Assembly (NCBI RefSeq): GCF_000012325.1
Contig: NC_003910.7
Location: 4,898,001 to 4,962,000 of the forward strand
Reading direction: 5' to 3'
Length of the DNA: 64,000 nucleotides
Origin: Colwellia psychrerythraea 34H
GTDB lineage: Bacteria; Pseudomonadota; Gammaproteobacteria; Enterobacterales; Alteromonadaceae
This document shows, in pieces, positions 47,069 through 56,267 of the stretch; within the stretch, counting starts at the first letter, position 1, and each line of letters begins with the position of its first letter. The position numbers were made by a program, and so were the translations under genes. The notes under the pieces were generated by a model that was not told the DNA's origin, did no database searches, and was given only the letters and a program-made list of their open reading frames with translations.

Positions 47069-48439
47069 TTAGCTATTAGATAAGTACCATTTAACTTCTA
47101 GCTCACTAATATGCATATCAAATTGCTCTAACTCTTTTTGTTTAACAGTGTGATAGTTTTTAGTAAATTCTTCGCCTAAATAGCTTGTAAGTATTTGATC
47201 TTTTTCTAATTCTGCAAGTGCTCTATCCAATTTTAATGGCAGTGCTTCACAGTCGTCATCAAACGCGTTTCCTACCGTAGGATTTATAGGTTTGATTTTA
47301 TTGGTTATACCATGATGAATAGAGGCTAAAATCACAGCCATCACTAAATAGGGGTTAGCATCAGCGCCAGAAACTCGATGTTCTATACGCGTTGCATTTT
47401 TATGTCCTCGAGGAAGGCGAAGTGCAACTGTTCTGTTGTCTACTCCCCAATTTTTTGCCATTGCAACATAGTACCCTGGCATAAATCGACGATAAGAATT
47501 CACGTTAGGACATAACAACGGCATGGAAGCTGGCATTAGTTCAAGCATGCCACCGATGGCATGTTCTAATGTTTCATTATAATCATTATGCTCATCAGCA
47601 AAGACATTGTTACCGCACTCATCTAAAAGACTGGCGTGGACATGCATACCACTACCGGCTTCATTTGAATAAGGCTTAGCCATAAAGGTCGCATCAAAAT
47701 TATGCTTATCAGCCACTGTTTTGATAATACGCTTTAACAAAATTGCATTATCACAAGCAGCGACTGGATCGGCTTCATGTTTTAAATTTATTTCAAATTG
47801 TCCAGGCGCACACTCAGCTACTGCGGTATCTGCAGGTACATTTTGCTCAATACATACTCTATTAATATCGTCTAATAATGCACTGTAATCATTCAGAGTA
47901 TCGACGGAGTAAACTTGAGTATGTTCATCTCTTTTACCTGTTTTAGGTGAGATAGGAGCTTGTAAATTTCCTTTGTTATCTTTATTTTTATCTAATAGAT
48001 AAAATTCTAATTCAACGGCAACAACAGGGTATAAATTTATTTCTGCTAATTGTCTAACAACGTTACTTAAGATATTACGTGGGTCGGCAAAAAAAGGCGT
48101 TCCATCGTGGTTGAACATGCTCATTAATACTTGCGCGATTGGGCGATCATGCCAAGAGGCCATATGAAGGGTGTTCGCAATAGGTTTACAGACCATATCC
48201 GGCTCGCCAATGTCTTGCCCGAGCCCACACTCTTCAATAGTTTCTCCAAGTACATTCATGGAAAATATCGTAGCGGGCATATTTAAGCCACTGCTATAAA
48301 TTTTTTCTAAACTACTTTTTTCAATGCGCTTTCCTCGAGCAAAGCCGACTAAATCAGAAATGAGGACATCTATAGCCTCAACTTCTGGGTGATTGGAGAG
48401 AAAATTTTCTACCTCTGTTGTCTGTCCAACTTTTATCAT
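47069..48439 (-). CDS. puuA: Gamma-glutamylputrescine synthetase PuuA
   Basis: A 456-residue glutamine-synthetase-fold enzyme. It shows VELEFYLLDKN, the metal/ATP region KPYSNEAGSGMHVHASL and ALRLPRGHKNATRIEHRVSG. It joins glutamate to putrescine using ATP, the first step of the Puu pathway. It is first in puuA-puuB and divergent from puuD. A perfect palindrome lies in the shared upstream region. Confidence 0.9.
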   Translation of the reverse strand: MIKVGQTTEVENFLSNHPEVEAIDVLISDLVGFARGKRIEKSSLEKIYSSGLNMPATIFSMNVLGETIEECGLGQDIGEPDMVCKPIANTLHMASWHDRPIAQVLMSMFNHDGTPFFADPRNILSNVVRQLAEINLYPVVAVELEFYLLDKNKDNKGNLQAPISPKTGKRDEHTQVYSVDTLNDYSALLDDINRVCIEQNVPADTAVAECAPGQFEINLKHEADPVAACDNAILLKRIIKTVADKHNFDATFMAKPYSNEAGSGMHVHASLLDECGNNVFADEHNDYNETLEHAIGGMLELMPASMPLLCPNVNSYRRFMPGYYVAMAKNWGVDNRTVALRLPRGHKNATRIEHRVSGADANPYLVMAVILASIHHGITNKIKPINPTVGNAFDDDCEALPLKLDRALAELEKDQILTSYLGEEFTKNYHTVKQKELEQFDMHISELEVKWYLSNS

Positions 48440-48571
48440 AAAATTACCTTCGAAATTGATACATATAATTTACCCATCACAAAATGATGAATATTTGCTT
48501 CACTATCTATTAGTAAGTAATTGTAATAGCTACGTCAAGGTAAAATCAAATAAATAAGCTATATTTTTTAC

Positions 48572-48597
48572 ATAAAATGACTTTATTGTCATTTTAT
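48572..48597. promoter_or_regulatory. Perfect palindrome in the puuA-puuD divergent region, candidate operator
   Basis: ATAAAATGAC (48572-48581) and GTCATTTTAT (48588-48597) are perfect inverted arms with a six-base spacer TTTATT. Twenty bases further, AAAATATTCATTGAA resembles the AT-rich boxes bound by E. coli PuuR. Proximity to puuR, the likely controller, makes this a good operator candidate. Confidence 0.5.
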
Positions 48598-48692
48598 TGC
48601 CTTTTTGTAAAAAATATTCATTGAAAACCGAAGTTTTTTAATTTACCTTAGAGTTATTGAAATTTAGCAGTAACTTATTTGGAATTGATTCG

Positions 48693-49460
48693 ATGGTTAG
48701 TAAAAATCAGAAGCCTGTTGTCGGCATTACCTGTTGCAGTAGTCTTAACGGGATTCATCATCAACAAGTTGTTGGTGATAAATACATTCGTGCCTTGATG
48801 GCCGGTAGTGATGTTATCCCCGTTTTGATTCCTAGTTTTGGTGAAGCTATGTTAGAAATATTACCGCATTTAGATGGTATATATTTAACAGGTAGTTATT
48901 CGAATATGGAACCACATCATTTTGGTGGCACTGAATTAGGGGTCGATATGCCACGTGATCCCAATCGAGATACCACTAATTTAACCCTATTAAAAAAAGC
49001 AGTAGAGCTAAAAATCCCCGTGTTGGGTATTTGCCGAGGTTTTCAAGAAATGAATGTTGCGCTGGGCGGAACATTACATCAGCAAGTATTTGAACTCGAT
49101 AATATGACAGAGCATAGAGAAGATAAATCGGTCTCTATGGATGAACAGTACAGTGTGTCTCATGACTTAAACTTATCTGAGGCCGGTATATTATCTTCGA
49201 TTATGGACGGAGAGTTAATTCAACAAGTTAATTCATTGCATGGTCAAGGCGTTGATAAATTAGCTGACACTCTAAAAGTGGAAGGCACAGCACCTGACGG
49301 ATTAATTGAAGCATTTTCATTGGCGGATAACGCTAGTTATTATTTAGGGCTGCAGTGGCACCCCGAGTGGAAAATTGCTGAGAACCCTTTTTACACCGAA
49401 ATATTTAAAAGTTTTGGTGATGCTTGCAGAAAATACAAAGGAAATGAAGCATACAGTTAA
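48693..49460 (+). CDS. puuD: Gamma-glutamyl-GABA hydrolase PuuD
   Basis: About 255 residues from ATG 48693; an upstream in-frame TTG (48657) would add 12. It is a class I glutamine-amidotransferase-like peptidase C26. The nucleophile cysteine is in GICRGFQEMNVALGG and the His/Glu pair in LQWHPEW. YLTGSYSNMEP is typical of PuuD. It releases GABA from gamma-glutamyl-GABA, feeding GabT. It is followed by puuR after a hairpin-rich 77-base gap. Confidence 0.9.
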   Translation: MVSKNQKPVVGITCCSSLNGIHHQQVVGDKYIRALMAGSDVIPVLIPSFGEAMLEILPHLDGIYLTGSYSNMEPHHFGGTELGVDMPRDPNRDTTNLTLLKKAVELKIPVLGICRGFQEMNVALGGTLHQQVFELDNMTEHREDKSVSMDEQYSVSHDLNLSEAGILSSIMDGELIQQVNSLHGQGVDKLADTLKVEGTAPDGLIEAFSLADNASYYLGLQWHPEWKIAENPFYTEIFKSFGDACRKYKGNEAYS

Positions 49461-49472
49461 AGCCATTAATGT

Positions 49473-49527
49473 AATAAACTAACTCTTTTTCAATGCAGGT
49501 ACTGCCTGTCAGTGTAGTTAGTTTATT
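49473..49527 (+). promoter_or_regulatory. Long perfect inverted repeat directly before the puuR ribosome site
   Basis: AATAAACTAACT (49473-49484) and AGTTAGTTTATT (49516-49527) are twelve-base perfect arms. A smaller CAGG/CCTG pair sits inside the loop. The right arm ends just before AAGGG, the puuR Shine-Dalgarno. It could be a PuuR operator pair or an RNA hairpin limiting puuR translation. Confidence 0.55.
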
Positions 49528-49537
49528 AAGGGTAATT

Positions 49538-50080
49538 ATGGACGTAGGCAAAAGATTAAAAGAAGTTAGAGAAATGTATGGGCTTTCACAACGTGAATTA
49601 GCAAAGCGCGTTGGCTTAACAAATAGCACTATATCAATGATAGAAAGAGATGCTGTGAGCCCATCGATTAGTTCGTTAAAGAAAATTTTAGAAGGCGTTT
49701 CTCTAACGGTTACTGAGTTTTTTACTTTAGAAATTCCCACTGAATCGCAAGTGGTCTTTAAAAAAGACACCTTAGTTGATGTAGGGAGTGACGGTGTAGA
49801 GCTACATTTGGTTGGTACACCACAGCCGGACTCTAAACTTGCATTTTTGATTGAGCGTTATCAACCTGGATCAAGTACTGGTAAAGATATGATCACTCAT
49901 ATTGGTGAAGAAGCAGGTACGGTGATCGAAGGAAGTATTGAGATAACAGTGGCAGGACGTAGTTTTAAGCTAACTAAAGGTGATAGTTACAAATTTTCGA
50001 CAAGCTTACCGCATAAGTTTAAAAATACATCGAAAAAAGTTTGTAAAATTATTAGTGCGCATACGCCGCCTTCTTTTTAG
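49538..50080 (+). CDS. puuR: PuuR-like transcriptional regulator (HTH plus cupin)
   Basis: 180 residues from ATG 49538 with AAGGG upstream. The N-terminal XRE helix-turn-helix reads YGLSQRELAKRVGLTNSTIS then MIERDAVSPSISSLKKIL. The C-terminal cupin has HIGEEAGTVIEGSIEITVAG and ends KIISAHTPPSF, nearly the same ending as E. coli PuuR. PuuR represses puu genes and is relieved by putrescine. It is downstream of puuD on the same strand. Confidence 0.92.
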   Translation: MDVGKRLKEVREMYGLSQRELAKRVGLTNSTISMIERDAVSPSISSLKKILEGVSLTVTEFFTLEIPTESQVVFKKDTLVDVGSDGVELHLVGTPQPDSKLAFLIERYQPGSSTGKDMITHIGEEAGTVIEGSIEITVAGRSFKLTKGDSYKFSTSLPHKFKNTSKKVCKIISAHTPPSF

Positions 50081-50222
50081 CGTAACTCTGTAGCCTTGAA
50101 AGCGAGCTGTTATTAATTTTTTTTAGCACCCATATGGGGGTTAATTAAAAAGTGAAAGTACATTAGATTGTATTTAATTTGATTTAATTTAAAAACCATA
50201 AAACCATAAAAAAAGGAATAAC

Positions 50223-50888
50223 ATGAATAAAATTAAATTGTTAGCAGCAACATTCGCGCTTACGGCTATAGCTCCACTCGTCTCTGCAGAAGTCAGTGTT
50301 ACAGGAACATTAACGTCGGATTATGTATTTAGAGGTGTTAGTCAAACAGATAGCTCTCCGGCTATTCAGGCGAGTTTAGATTACGAACATGAAAGTGGAT
50401 TTTTTGCCGGCGTTTGGGCGTCAAATGTTGACTTCGAAGACGATGCAAATGCAGAAATTGATTTCTACGCGGGTTACTTTGGCGAAATTAATGACACTTT
50501 TTCTTATGATGTTATGTATAACTACTACACCTATCAAGGTTACAGTTCAGCAGATGATTCTGATTACGGCGAATTTCTTTTCAATGCTTATATTAACTCA
50601 TTCACGTTAGGCCTTGGTTATGCTTCTGATTATGTAAATACCGGTGATTCAGCACAGTATATTTCAGCAGCTTATGATATCGAACTTCCTAAAGAGTATG
50701 CCTTAACTTTACAAGCTGGCTATACCATGGGTGATGCATTTGACGATGCCGAGTATGTAGATTATAGCGCAACAGTTGCAAAAACATTTTTTGACTTTGA
50801 TTTTACTGCTGCCGTAATAAATACCGATATTGATGATGCTGACAATGCAGATTTTCGATTTGTTTTAGGTGTTTCACGCACATTTTAA
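50223..50888 (+). CDS. TIGR02001-type outer-membrane protein
   Basis: A 221-residue secreted protein with signal peptide to residue 22 (PLVSA). VSVTGTLTSDYVFRGVSQTDSSPAIQ is the hallmark of TIGR02001, followed by alternating strands (FFAGVWASNVDF, IDFYAGYFGEI) and a C-terminal FVLGVSRTF barrel signal. Function is unknown for the family. Position after puuR may be coincidental or may indicate a polyamine-linked porin. Own terminator at 50931. Confidence 0.82.
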   Translation: MNKIKLLAATFALTAIAPLVSAEVSVTGTLTSDYVFRGVSQTDSSPAIQASLDYEHESGFFAGVWASNVDFEDDANAEIDFYAGYFGEINDTFSYDVMYNYYTYQGYSSADDSDYGEFLFNAYINSFTLGLGYASDYVNTGDSAQYISAAYDIELPKEYALTLQAGYTMGDAFDDAEYVDYSATVAKTFFDFDFTAAVINTDIDDADNADFRFVLGVSRTF

Positions 50889-50930
50889 GCACTTTGTTCA
50901 CATAGCGTGAACATCTGTTTGCTTTACCTT

Positions 50931-50964
50931 TAGCCTGCTTGTCAAAAAGCAGGCTAAATTTTTT
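50931..50964 (+). terminator. Terminator of the TIGR02001 gene
   Basis: TAGCCTGCTT (50931-50940) pairs perfectly with AAGCAGGCTA (50947-50956), followed by AATTTTTTAT. A smaller hairpin GTTCAC/GTGAAC (50897-50912) precedes it. Confidence 0.88.
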
Positions 50965-51229
50965 ATCTTCTACTGAAATATCCCTAATTTTTAGCTAAAT
51001 TTACTTTATTAGAAGTACGTAAAACCTCTCTGTCGCGACAGTTGAAAAGTAATAATTGTCACTAATTCAAGTACTGCTAATTTACCTGCCTTTTTATTTC
51101 TTATTTTTCGTTTAAAATATAATCTTGTAATAAACACAGCATCAATTTTTTATCATAGTAATAGTCTGATAAATAAACTAAAATAATACCTGTGTTGCTT
51201 TTTTGTGCTACCCCTTAGCTTTAACGTCT
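50965..51229. promoter_or_regulatory. Upstream region of the propeller GGDEF gene, with a 12-base palindrome
   Basis: CTGTCGCGACAG (51030-51041) is a perfect GC-rich palindrome in an AT-rich region and could be an operator. No gene seen. Confidence 0.3.
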
Positions 51230-54200
51230 ATGAGATCTATTTCATTGTTTTTTAATCGCTTTATGTATTTTATTATCTTGCTTGTTGGTGTTTTTATTCC
51301 AGCTTATAGTAATGAGCATCCTTTAGAGCTTACTAATGAGTACTCTGTAGAGCTGTTAACTGAAGACGAGGGTTTTGTTTCTTCTGAAATATATTCGATC
51401 ATTCAGGACAACCAAGACTTACTTTGGTTTGGCACTGCCGAAAATGGCGTTATGCGTTATGATAGCCGGAAAATAACCCTCTTTGAATTTGATAGTATGA
51501 ATTCAAACGGTTTATCTCATAATGATGCTGGCAATCTCATGTTAGATCGTAACGGGAGAATATGGATTGGTACTTGGGGCGGAGGCGCTAGTCTTTATGA
51601 ACCAAAAACAGGAAACTTTCAGCATTTTATTAACGATCCTCTCCGGGTCGATTCTATCTCATCTAATCGCATACAATCTTTATTTCATGACCAAGAAGGT
51701 ACTATTTGGTTAGGCTCCTATGATCATGGCTTAAATCGATATCTTGGCAATAACAATTTTGAGCATATTGAGAAAGATGACAAGGTAGAATCTGGTTTAT
51801 CCCATAATAGAATATGGGATATAGAAGATAATGATAAGCAAAGCTTATGGATTGCGACTAGTTTTGGCTTGAATTTATATGATAAAAATAATAAAACTTT
51901 TTCTCATTTTTTCCCTGACCCAGATAACCCTACCCCCACGGGGGCAAATGAAATAAGAAGTATTTTAAAAACTTCAAAAAACAAACTTTATGTCGGTACA
52001 CAAAAAGGCCCCTTTACTTTCGATAAACAAAGCGGTCTTTTTACCCCTTTAAAAACCCTTGATGATCAATACCTGGGTCAAGTCAATTCTATGATTGAGG
52101 ATCAAGAAGGTTATCTGTGGTTTGTCTCCAGTAAAGGTTTGTTTCGACAATCAAACTCAGGTCCTCGAATTGAACAATTTGTACTTGATAATAATAACGG
52201 CTTGAGAATAATTTTCGAAGACAGTTCGAGAACCATATGGGTTACTAGCGAAACTCACGGTATATATAAAATAGTGCCTCATCGTAAGTTTAAATCGATT
52301 AACAGTTCTGCACTAACAGCACCAAATGATATAACCGTTGATGCGAATGGTGATTTGCTAATTGTCTCATCATCATCTCAATTATTTAAATGGCAAATAT
52401 CCTCACAAAAACTAGAAATACTCTCAGCACCAATCTTTAGCAATGAAAATGGTTATGGGGTAAACCGGCTATTAGAGAAGCCCATAATATTTCTAGATGA
52501 CAATAATATTTTATGGATTGCACAAGATGATGGTTTAGCAAAATTTAATTTGATAACTAAGCAGATTGATTTATTAAAATATCCAAAATCTGATCCAAGC
52601 TATAACGAATTCAGAGAGTTACGAGCGCTCAATACTGATAAATATGGCAACCTTTGGATTGGTACTTATAAAAATGGTGTTTATCGCTACGATCCTTTGA
52701 CAAAATCTTTTAATCATTTAGACGATTCTTTCGGATTATCTCATCCTGAAGTATTGGAAATATTTAAAGACAATGCACAAAACATCTGGGTTGGTACGGG
52801 CGATGGAGTCAACCTTTGGGATGAGAGTAATAAACAGTTTATTTCATTTAAAAGTGAGCATAATAACAAAGATAGTTTATTGGGAACAATAGTTCAGGAT
52901 ATACATCAATCTAAAGATGGAGAGATCTGGATTGCCACCCAAAAAGGCCTCAACTTATACCTGCCTAAAACGAATAGTTTTAAACATTTTAGTAGAAAAA
53001 ATGGCTTACCTACCTCTTTGATACGTGCAATTGAAGATGATAATAGTGGTCATTTATGGCTGACAACAAATAAAGGTATTTCAAAGCTAAATCCAATATC
53101 AGGAAAAGTAACTAACTTTGACAGTTACAATGGCTTATTAGGTTTAAATTACTATGCAAATAGCCTGGTTAAGGGTGGAAATGAAACACTTTTCACTAGT
53201 AGCCAAAGAGGCATTGAATTCTTTAACACATCGGCTATTGAAGCTAATAATAGCGAGTTCAATATTATTCTAACGGGGTTCAATAAAATGGGACACTCCG
53301 TAAAACTTGAAAAACCTTATTCTTATGTAACTGATATTGAGCTTTCTTATATTGATTACTTTTTTTCTTTTGAATTCTCAGTATTAGATTTCATTTCCCC
53401 GAGTAAGAATTTGTATGCTTATAAGTTAGAAGGATATGATGATAATTGGATTGATATTGGTAATCGCAATGTCGCTTCTTTTACAAATTTAGATGGTGGC
53501 TCATATAAATTTTTGGTCAAAGCAACGAACAGTAGTGGTAAGTGGGGAGAAAAAATACTCTCTATTAACTTGTATGTCTCGCCACCGCCTTGGAAGACTT
53601 GGTGGGCATATAGCTTATATGCACTATTAACACTGCTTGTTGTATTCATTTTTATTTATTTTAGAACACGTTTTCAACAAACAGAAATAGCCAGGCAGAA
53701 GCAGTTTGTATTAGCACTTGAAGAACAAGTTGAAGAAAAAACCGCATCCTTAAATGCAAAAGCAAGTGACTTAATCGCTGCAAATAAGCAGTTAGAAGTG
53801 CTTACCTATCAAGATGGGTTAACAGGGCTTTATAATCGCCGATACTTTGATAAACAACTGACAACAGAGATAAATAGACATTATCGTCAACAGCAATCAT
53901 TATCTCTCATCCTTTGCGATATTGATCACTTCAAGCTATTTAACGATCTTTACGGTCATCAGCAAGGTGACAATTGTCTGAAAAGAGTAGCAGAATGTAT
54001 TGGTACTAACGTAGCAAGAATGACAGATGCCAATTGTCGTTATGGTGGTGAGGAGTTCGCTATTATCCTACCCAATACATCAGTGGAACACTCGACTCTG
54101 GTTGCTGAACGTTTATGTTTTGCTATAGAGAACATGAAAATTCTTCATGAAAAATCTAAAACGAGTAACTTTGTCACCTTAACTATAGGGGTTGTTACTA

Positions 54201-54307
54201 TTCCTCCTAAGCAAAAAACATCCGTTGACGCAATTATTTTAAGTGCAGATAAAGCGCTCTATATGGGTAAGAAAAATGGAAGAAATAAGGTTGTCCGAGC
54301 TGATTAG
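51230..54307 (+). CDS. Two-component-type propeller sensor diguanylate cyclase
   Basis: About 1025 residues from ATG 51230; the in-frame TTG at 51203 seems unlikely. Signal anchor MYFIILLVGVFIPAYS is followed by about a dozen reg-prop repeats (LWFGTAENGVMRYD, IWIGTWGGGASLYE, LWIGTYKNGVYRYD and others) forming two periplasmic propellers, then a Y_Y_Y domain (YKLEGYDDNWIDIG), a membrane segment (ALLTLLVVFIFIYF), a coiled coil and a GGDEF domain. GGEEF is intact with an RxxD site (RMTD) five residues before it, so it should make cyclic di-GMP. Signal unknown. Confidence 0.9.
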   Translation: MRSISLFFNRFMYFIILLVGVFIPAYSNEHPLELTNEYSVELLTEDEGFVSSEIYSIIQDNQDLLWFGTAENGVMRYDSRKITLFEFDSMNSNGLSHNDAGNLMLDRNGRIWIGTWGGGASLYEPKTGNFQHFINDPLRVDSISSNRIQSLFHDQEGTIWLGSYDHGLNRYLGNNNFEHIEKDDKVESGLSHNRIWDIEDNDKQSLWIATSFGLNLYDKNNKTFSHFFPDPDNPTPTGANEIRSILKTSKNKLYVGTQKGPFTFDKQSGLFTPLKTLDDQYLGQVNSMIEDQEGYLWFVSSKGLFRQSNSGPRIEQFVLDNNNGLRIIFEDSSRTIWVTSETHGIYKIVPHRKFKSINSSALTAPNDITVDANGDLLIVSSSSQLFKWQISSQKLEILSAPIFSNENGYGVNRLLEKPIIFLDDNNILWIAQDDGLAKFNLITKQIDLLKYPKSDPSYNEFRELRALNTDKYGNLWIGTYKNGVYRYDPLTKSFNHLDDSFGLSHPEVLEIFKDNAQNIWVGTGDGVNLWDESNKQFISFKSEHNNKDSLLGTIVQDIHQSKDGEIWIATQKGLNLYLPKTNSFKHFSRKNGLPTSLIRAIEDDNSGHLWLTTNKGISKLNPISGKVTNFDSYNGLLGLNYYANSLVKGGNETLFTSSQRGIEFFNTSAIEANNSEFNIILTGFNKMGHSVKLEKPYSYVTDIELSYIDYFFSFEFSVLDFISPSKNLYAYKLEGYDDNWIDIGNRNVASFTNLDGGSYKFLVKATNSSGKWGEKILSINLYVSPPPWKTWWAYSLYALLTLLVVFIFIYFRTRFQQTEIARQKQFVLALEEQVEEKTASLNAKASDLIAANKQLEVLTYQDGLTGLYNRRYFDKQLTTEINRHYRQQQSLSLILCDIDHFKLFNDLYGHQQGDNCLKRVAECIGTNVARMTDANCRYGGEEFAIILPNTSVEHSTLVAERLCFAIENMKILHEKSKTSNFVTLTIGVVTIPPKQKTSVDAIILSADKALYMGKKNGRNKVVRAD

Positions 54308-54536
54308 TAGCTAGCTGCAGGTTTTAGTCAGTTGTAGGCGTTGTGATTAAATCAGAGAGATAAGTTTCGTTAATTAATGATTCATGTCCACGCCTAATAT
54401 TGCCACGATTACCCTTCATCCGAGTGTTAGAGACACTTGTATTTTTATAAAAAAGTGCACCTTAGTATTTATTACAAAAGTGTTATGCTAAATTATCCTG
54501 TGACCTCTTGTTATATCACTAATAGGATTAAGTTCT

Positions 54537-55592
54537 TTGGATGAACTACCCCCAATAAATAGTCTCGATAATGAAGAATTTCAACAAGCCCATGTTGTTT
54601 CTTTATTTGCCTTGGTGGGTATGTCAATTACTGCCGTCATGTGACTCATTGGGCTATTCAACAACAATTTCATTTTAGCTGCGAGTTTATTCTTCGCCTC
54701 TTTTGTCTATTTCCTTGGTTATTATGCTTATAAGAAACACAACAATGTCGCATTAAGCTCCGCTATTATTCTCTATTCTCTCTATTTATTAATGTTCTAT
54801 CTTATTTACTCTGGTGGTGTTGAGAATACAGGACCTTTATGGATATTTATTGTAGCCCCTGTTTCAGTCTTTATTCATGGTTTAAAGCGCGGCTTGATTG
54901 ATATTGCAGTATTCGTTTCAATCATAAGTACCCTAATGTTTATGCCAACAGATATTATTGCTCATGCTAACTACAGTACTGAATTTAAATTACGCTTACT
55001 CTATTCTTTTTTAACCGTTACCTTTCTGTCAGCTTTGTATGAATATTCAAGAAATAAATCTTATCAACACACTTTAGAATTAAGTAAAAAATACCAACAG
55101 CTTGCCCACTTCGATCCCTTAACTCAACTTTCGAACCGTCGTGATGCACTCGGTATTTTAAAACAAGAACAAGCGAGAATGATACGTAGTAAAGAACCAT
55201 TATCCATCATCATATGCGATGTTGATTATTTTAAAAAAATTAATGATCAATATGGTCACAATGCTGGTGATGCAGTGTTGATAGAACTTGCAAAAATATT
55301 TACCAGCAATATAAGAGAACAAGATTGTGTCGCTCGCTGGGGTGGGGAAGAGTTTTTATTTATTTTGCCGCAGACACTCGCGAGAAATGCCAATGTTTTT
55401 GCTGTAAAAATTCAAGAAAAATTGCAAAACCATTTAGTGGATTACCAAGGTAAAGAAATTAAAGTATCGGTCAGTATGGGTATTGAACAATTCAATGGCA
55501 ATCAAAACATTGATGAGATAATCAACAGCGCAGACAAATACTTATATCAGGCGAAGAATTCAGGAAGAAATCAAATATTTCCAAAATTTTAA
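54537..55592 (+). pseudogene. Membrane diguanylate cyclase gene with an in-frame TGA
   Basis: From TTG 54537 (AGGA nine bases upstream) the frame reads LDELPPINSLDNEEFQQAH then VVSLFALVGMSITAVM, hits TGA at 54642-54644, and continues without a shift as LIGLFNNNFILAASLFF into the downstream ATG 54792. Membrane helices flank both sides of the stop. The C-terminal GGDEF domain is complete (RWGGEEFLFILP, RxxD site REQD). One base change would restore a 351-codon protein. Translation from 54792 might still give a 266-residue protein lacking the first helices. Confidence 0.75.
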
Positions 55593-55666
55593 ATCTGCGA
55601 TTATCAAGGGGTAATGAAGTGCACCTGAACGTAATGCTAATAACCACATTAACCTCCGCTAGACCG

Positions 55667-56071
55667 TTAGTTAGTAGTCGCCATACATTTTCTTAACCAG
55701 CTACTAGCACTAACGTTATCAGAGAAAAAACGATGCTTTACACCAGCGTCAGTATACGCTTTTTTACAAATATCCTCTGTAATTGAAGGACTATCGGCAT
55801 ACTGAAGATTGATGGCTACAGCGCGTACTTGAACTGCTTTTAAATAATTAGTGAAGTAGGTCATTGCCTCAGGTGTTGCGAGTGCTTCGTTACGAAGTAC
55901 CACTAAGCTAGTATAGTTATTCATATTTAACTGTGGTCTTAAGGACGTTATTTGTTCTTCCATGCGTTCAAAAAATTCTGTGTTGCAAGGTCCAGTAATA
56001 TCCACAGTAATAAGATCATTATCTACCGTTATATTGCTACTTCCATGTGGCAAAAAAGTACGTTTTGACAT
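55667..56071 (-). CDS. Small STAS-like protein, function unknown
   Basis: A 134-residue soluble protein. A strand-rich start (NITVDNDLITVDITGPCNTEFF) followed by an amphipathic helix and YTSLVVLRNEALATPEAMTYF resembles STAS/SpoIIAA-like folds. I do not recognise a named family with confidence. It is a single gene between a GGDEF gene and the lactate operon, on the minus strand. Confidence 0.6.
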   Translation of the reverse strand: MSKRTFLPHGSSNITVDNDLITVDITGPCNTEFFERMEEQITSLRPQLNMNNYTSLVVLRNEALATPEAMTYFTNYLKAVQVRAVAINLQYADSPSITEDICKKAYTDAGVKHRFFSDNVSASSWLRKCMATTN

Positions 56072-56209
56072 GACGTTCTCTGAGTAAACTTAGGTTGAGT
56101 AGGTTTATAATAGCAACATTAAATTCATAATGCTCGATTGTGAATTATTAGACTTTTAAAAATATTTTTGCAGCTTCTTTTGCAGTTTTTTGGGATAGCT
56201 AAGCCTGTA

Positions 56210-56236
56210 GGAGATACCCTTTATTGGGTTATCTCC
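56210..56236. terminator. Hairpin at the 3' end of the lactate operon
   Basis: GGAGATACCC (56210-56219) pairs with GGGTTATCTCC (56226-56236) with one bulged base. It lies 32 bases after the dld-II stop on the minus strand. No T-run, so function is uncertain. Confidence 0.4.
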
Positions 56237-56267
56237 ATAATAATATTAAGTACTTCGCTTATTTACT

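Noticed and set aside
54642..54644. Selenocysteine decoding of the in-frame TGA
   Set aside because: Diguanylate cyclases are not selenoproteins and no SECIS-like hairpin follows the codon.
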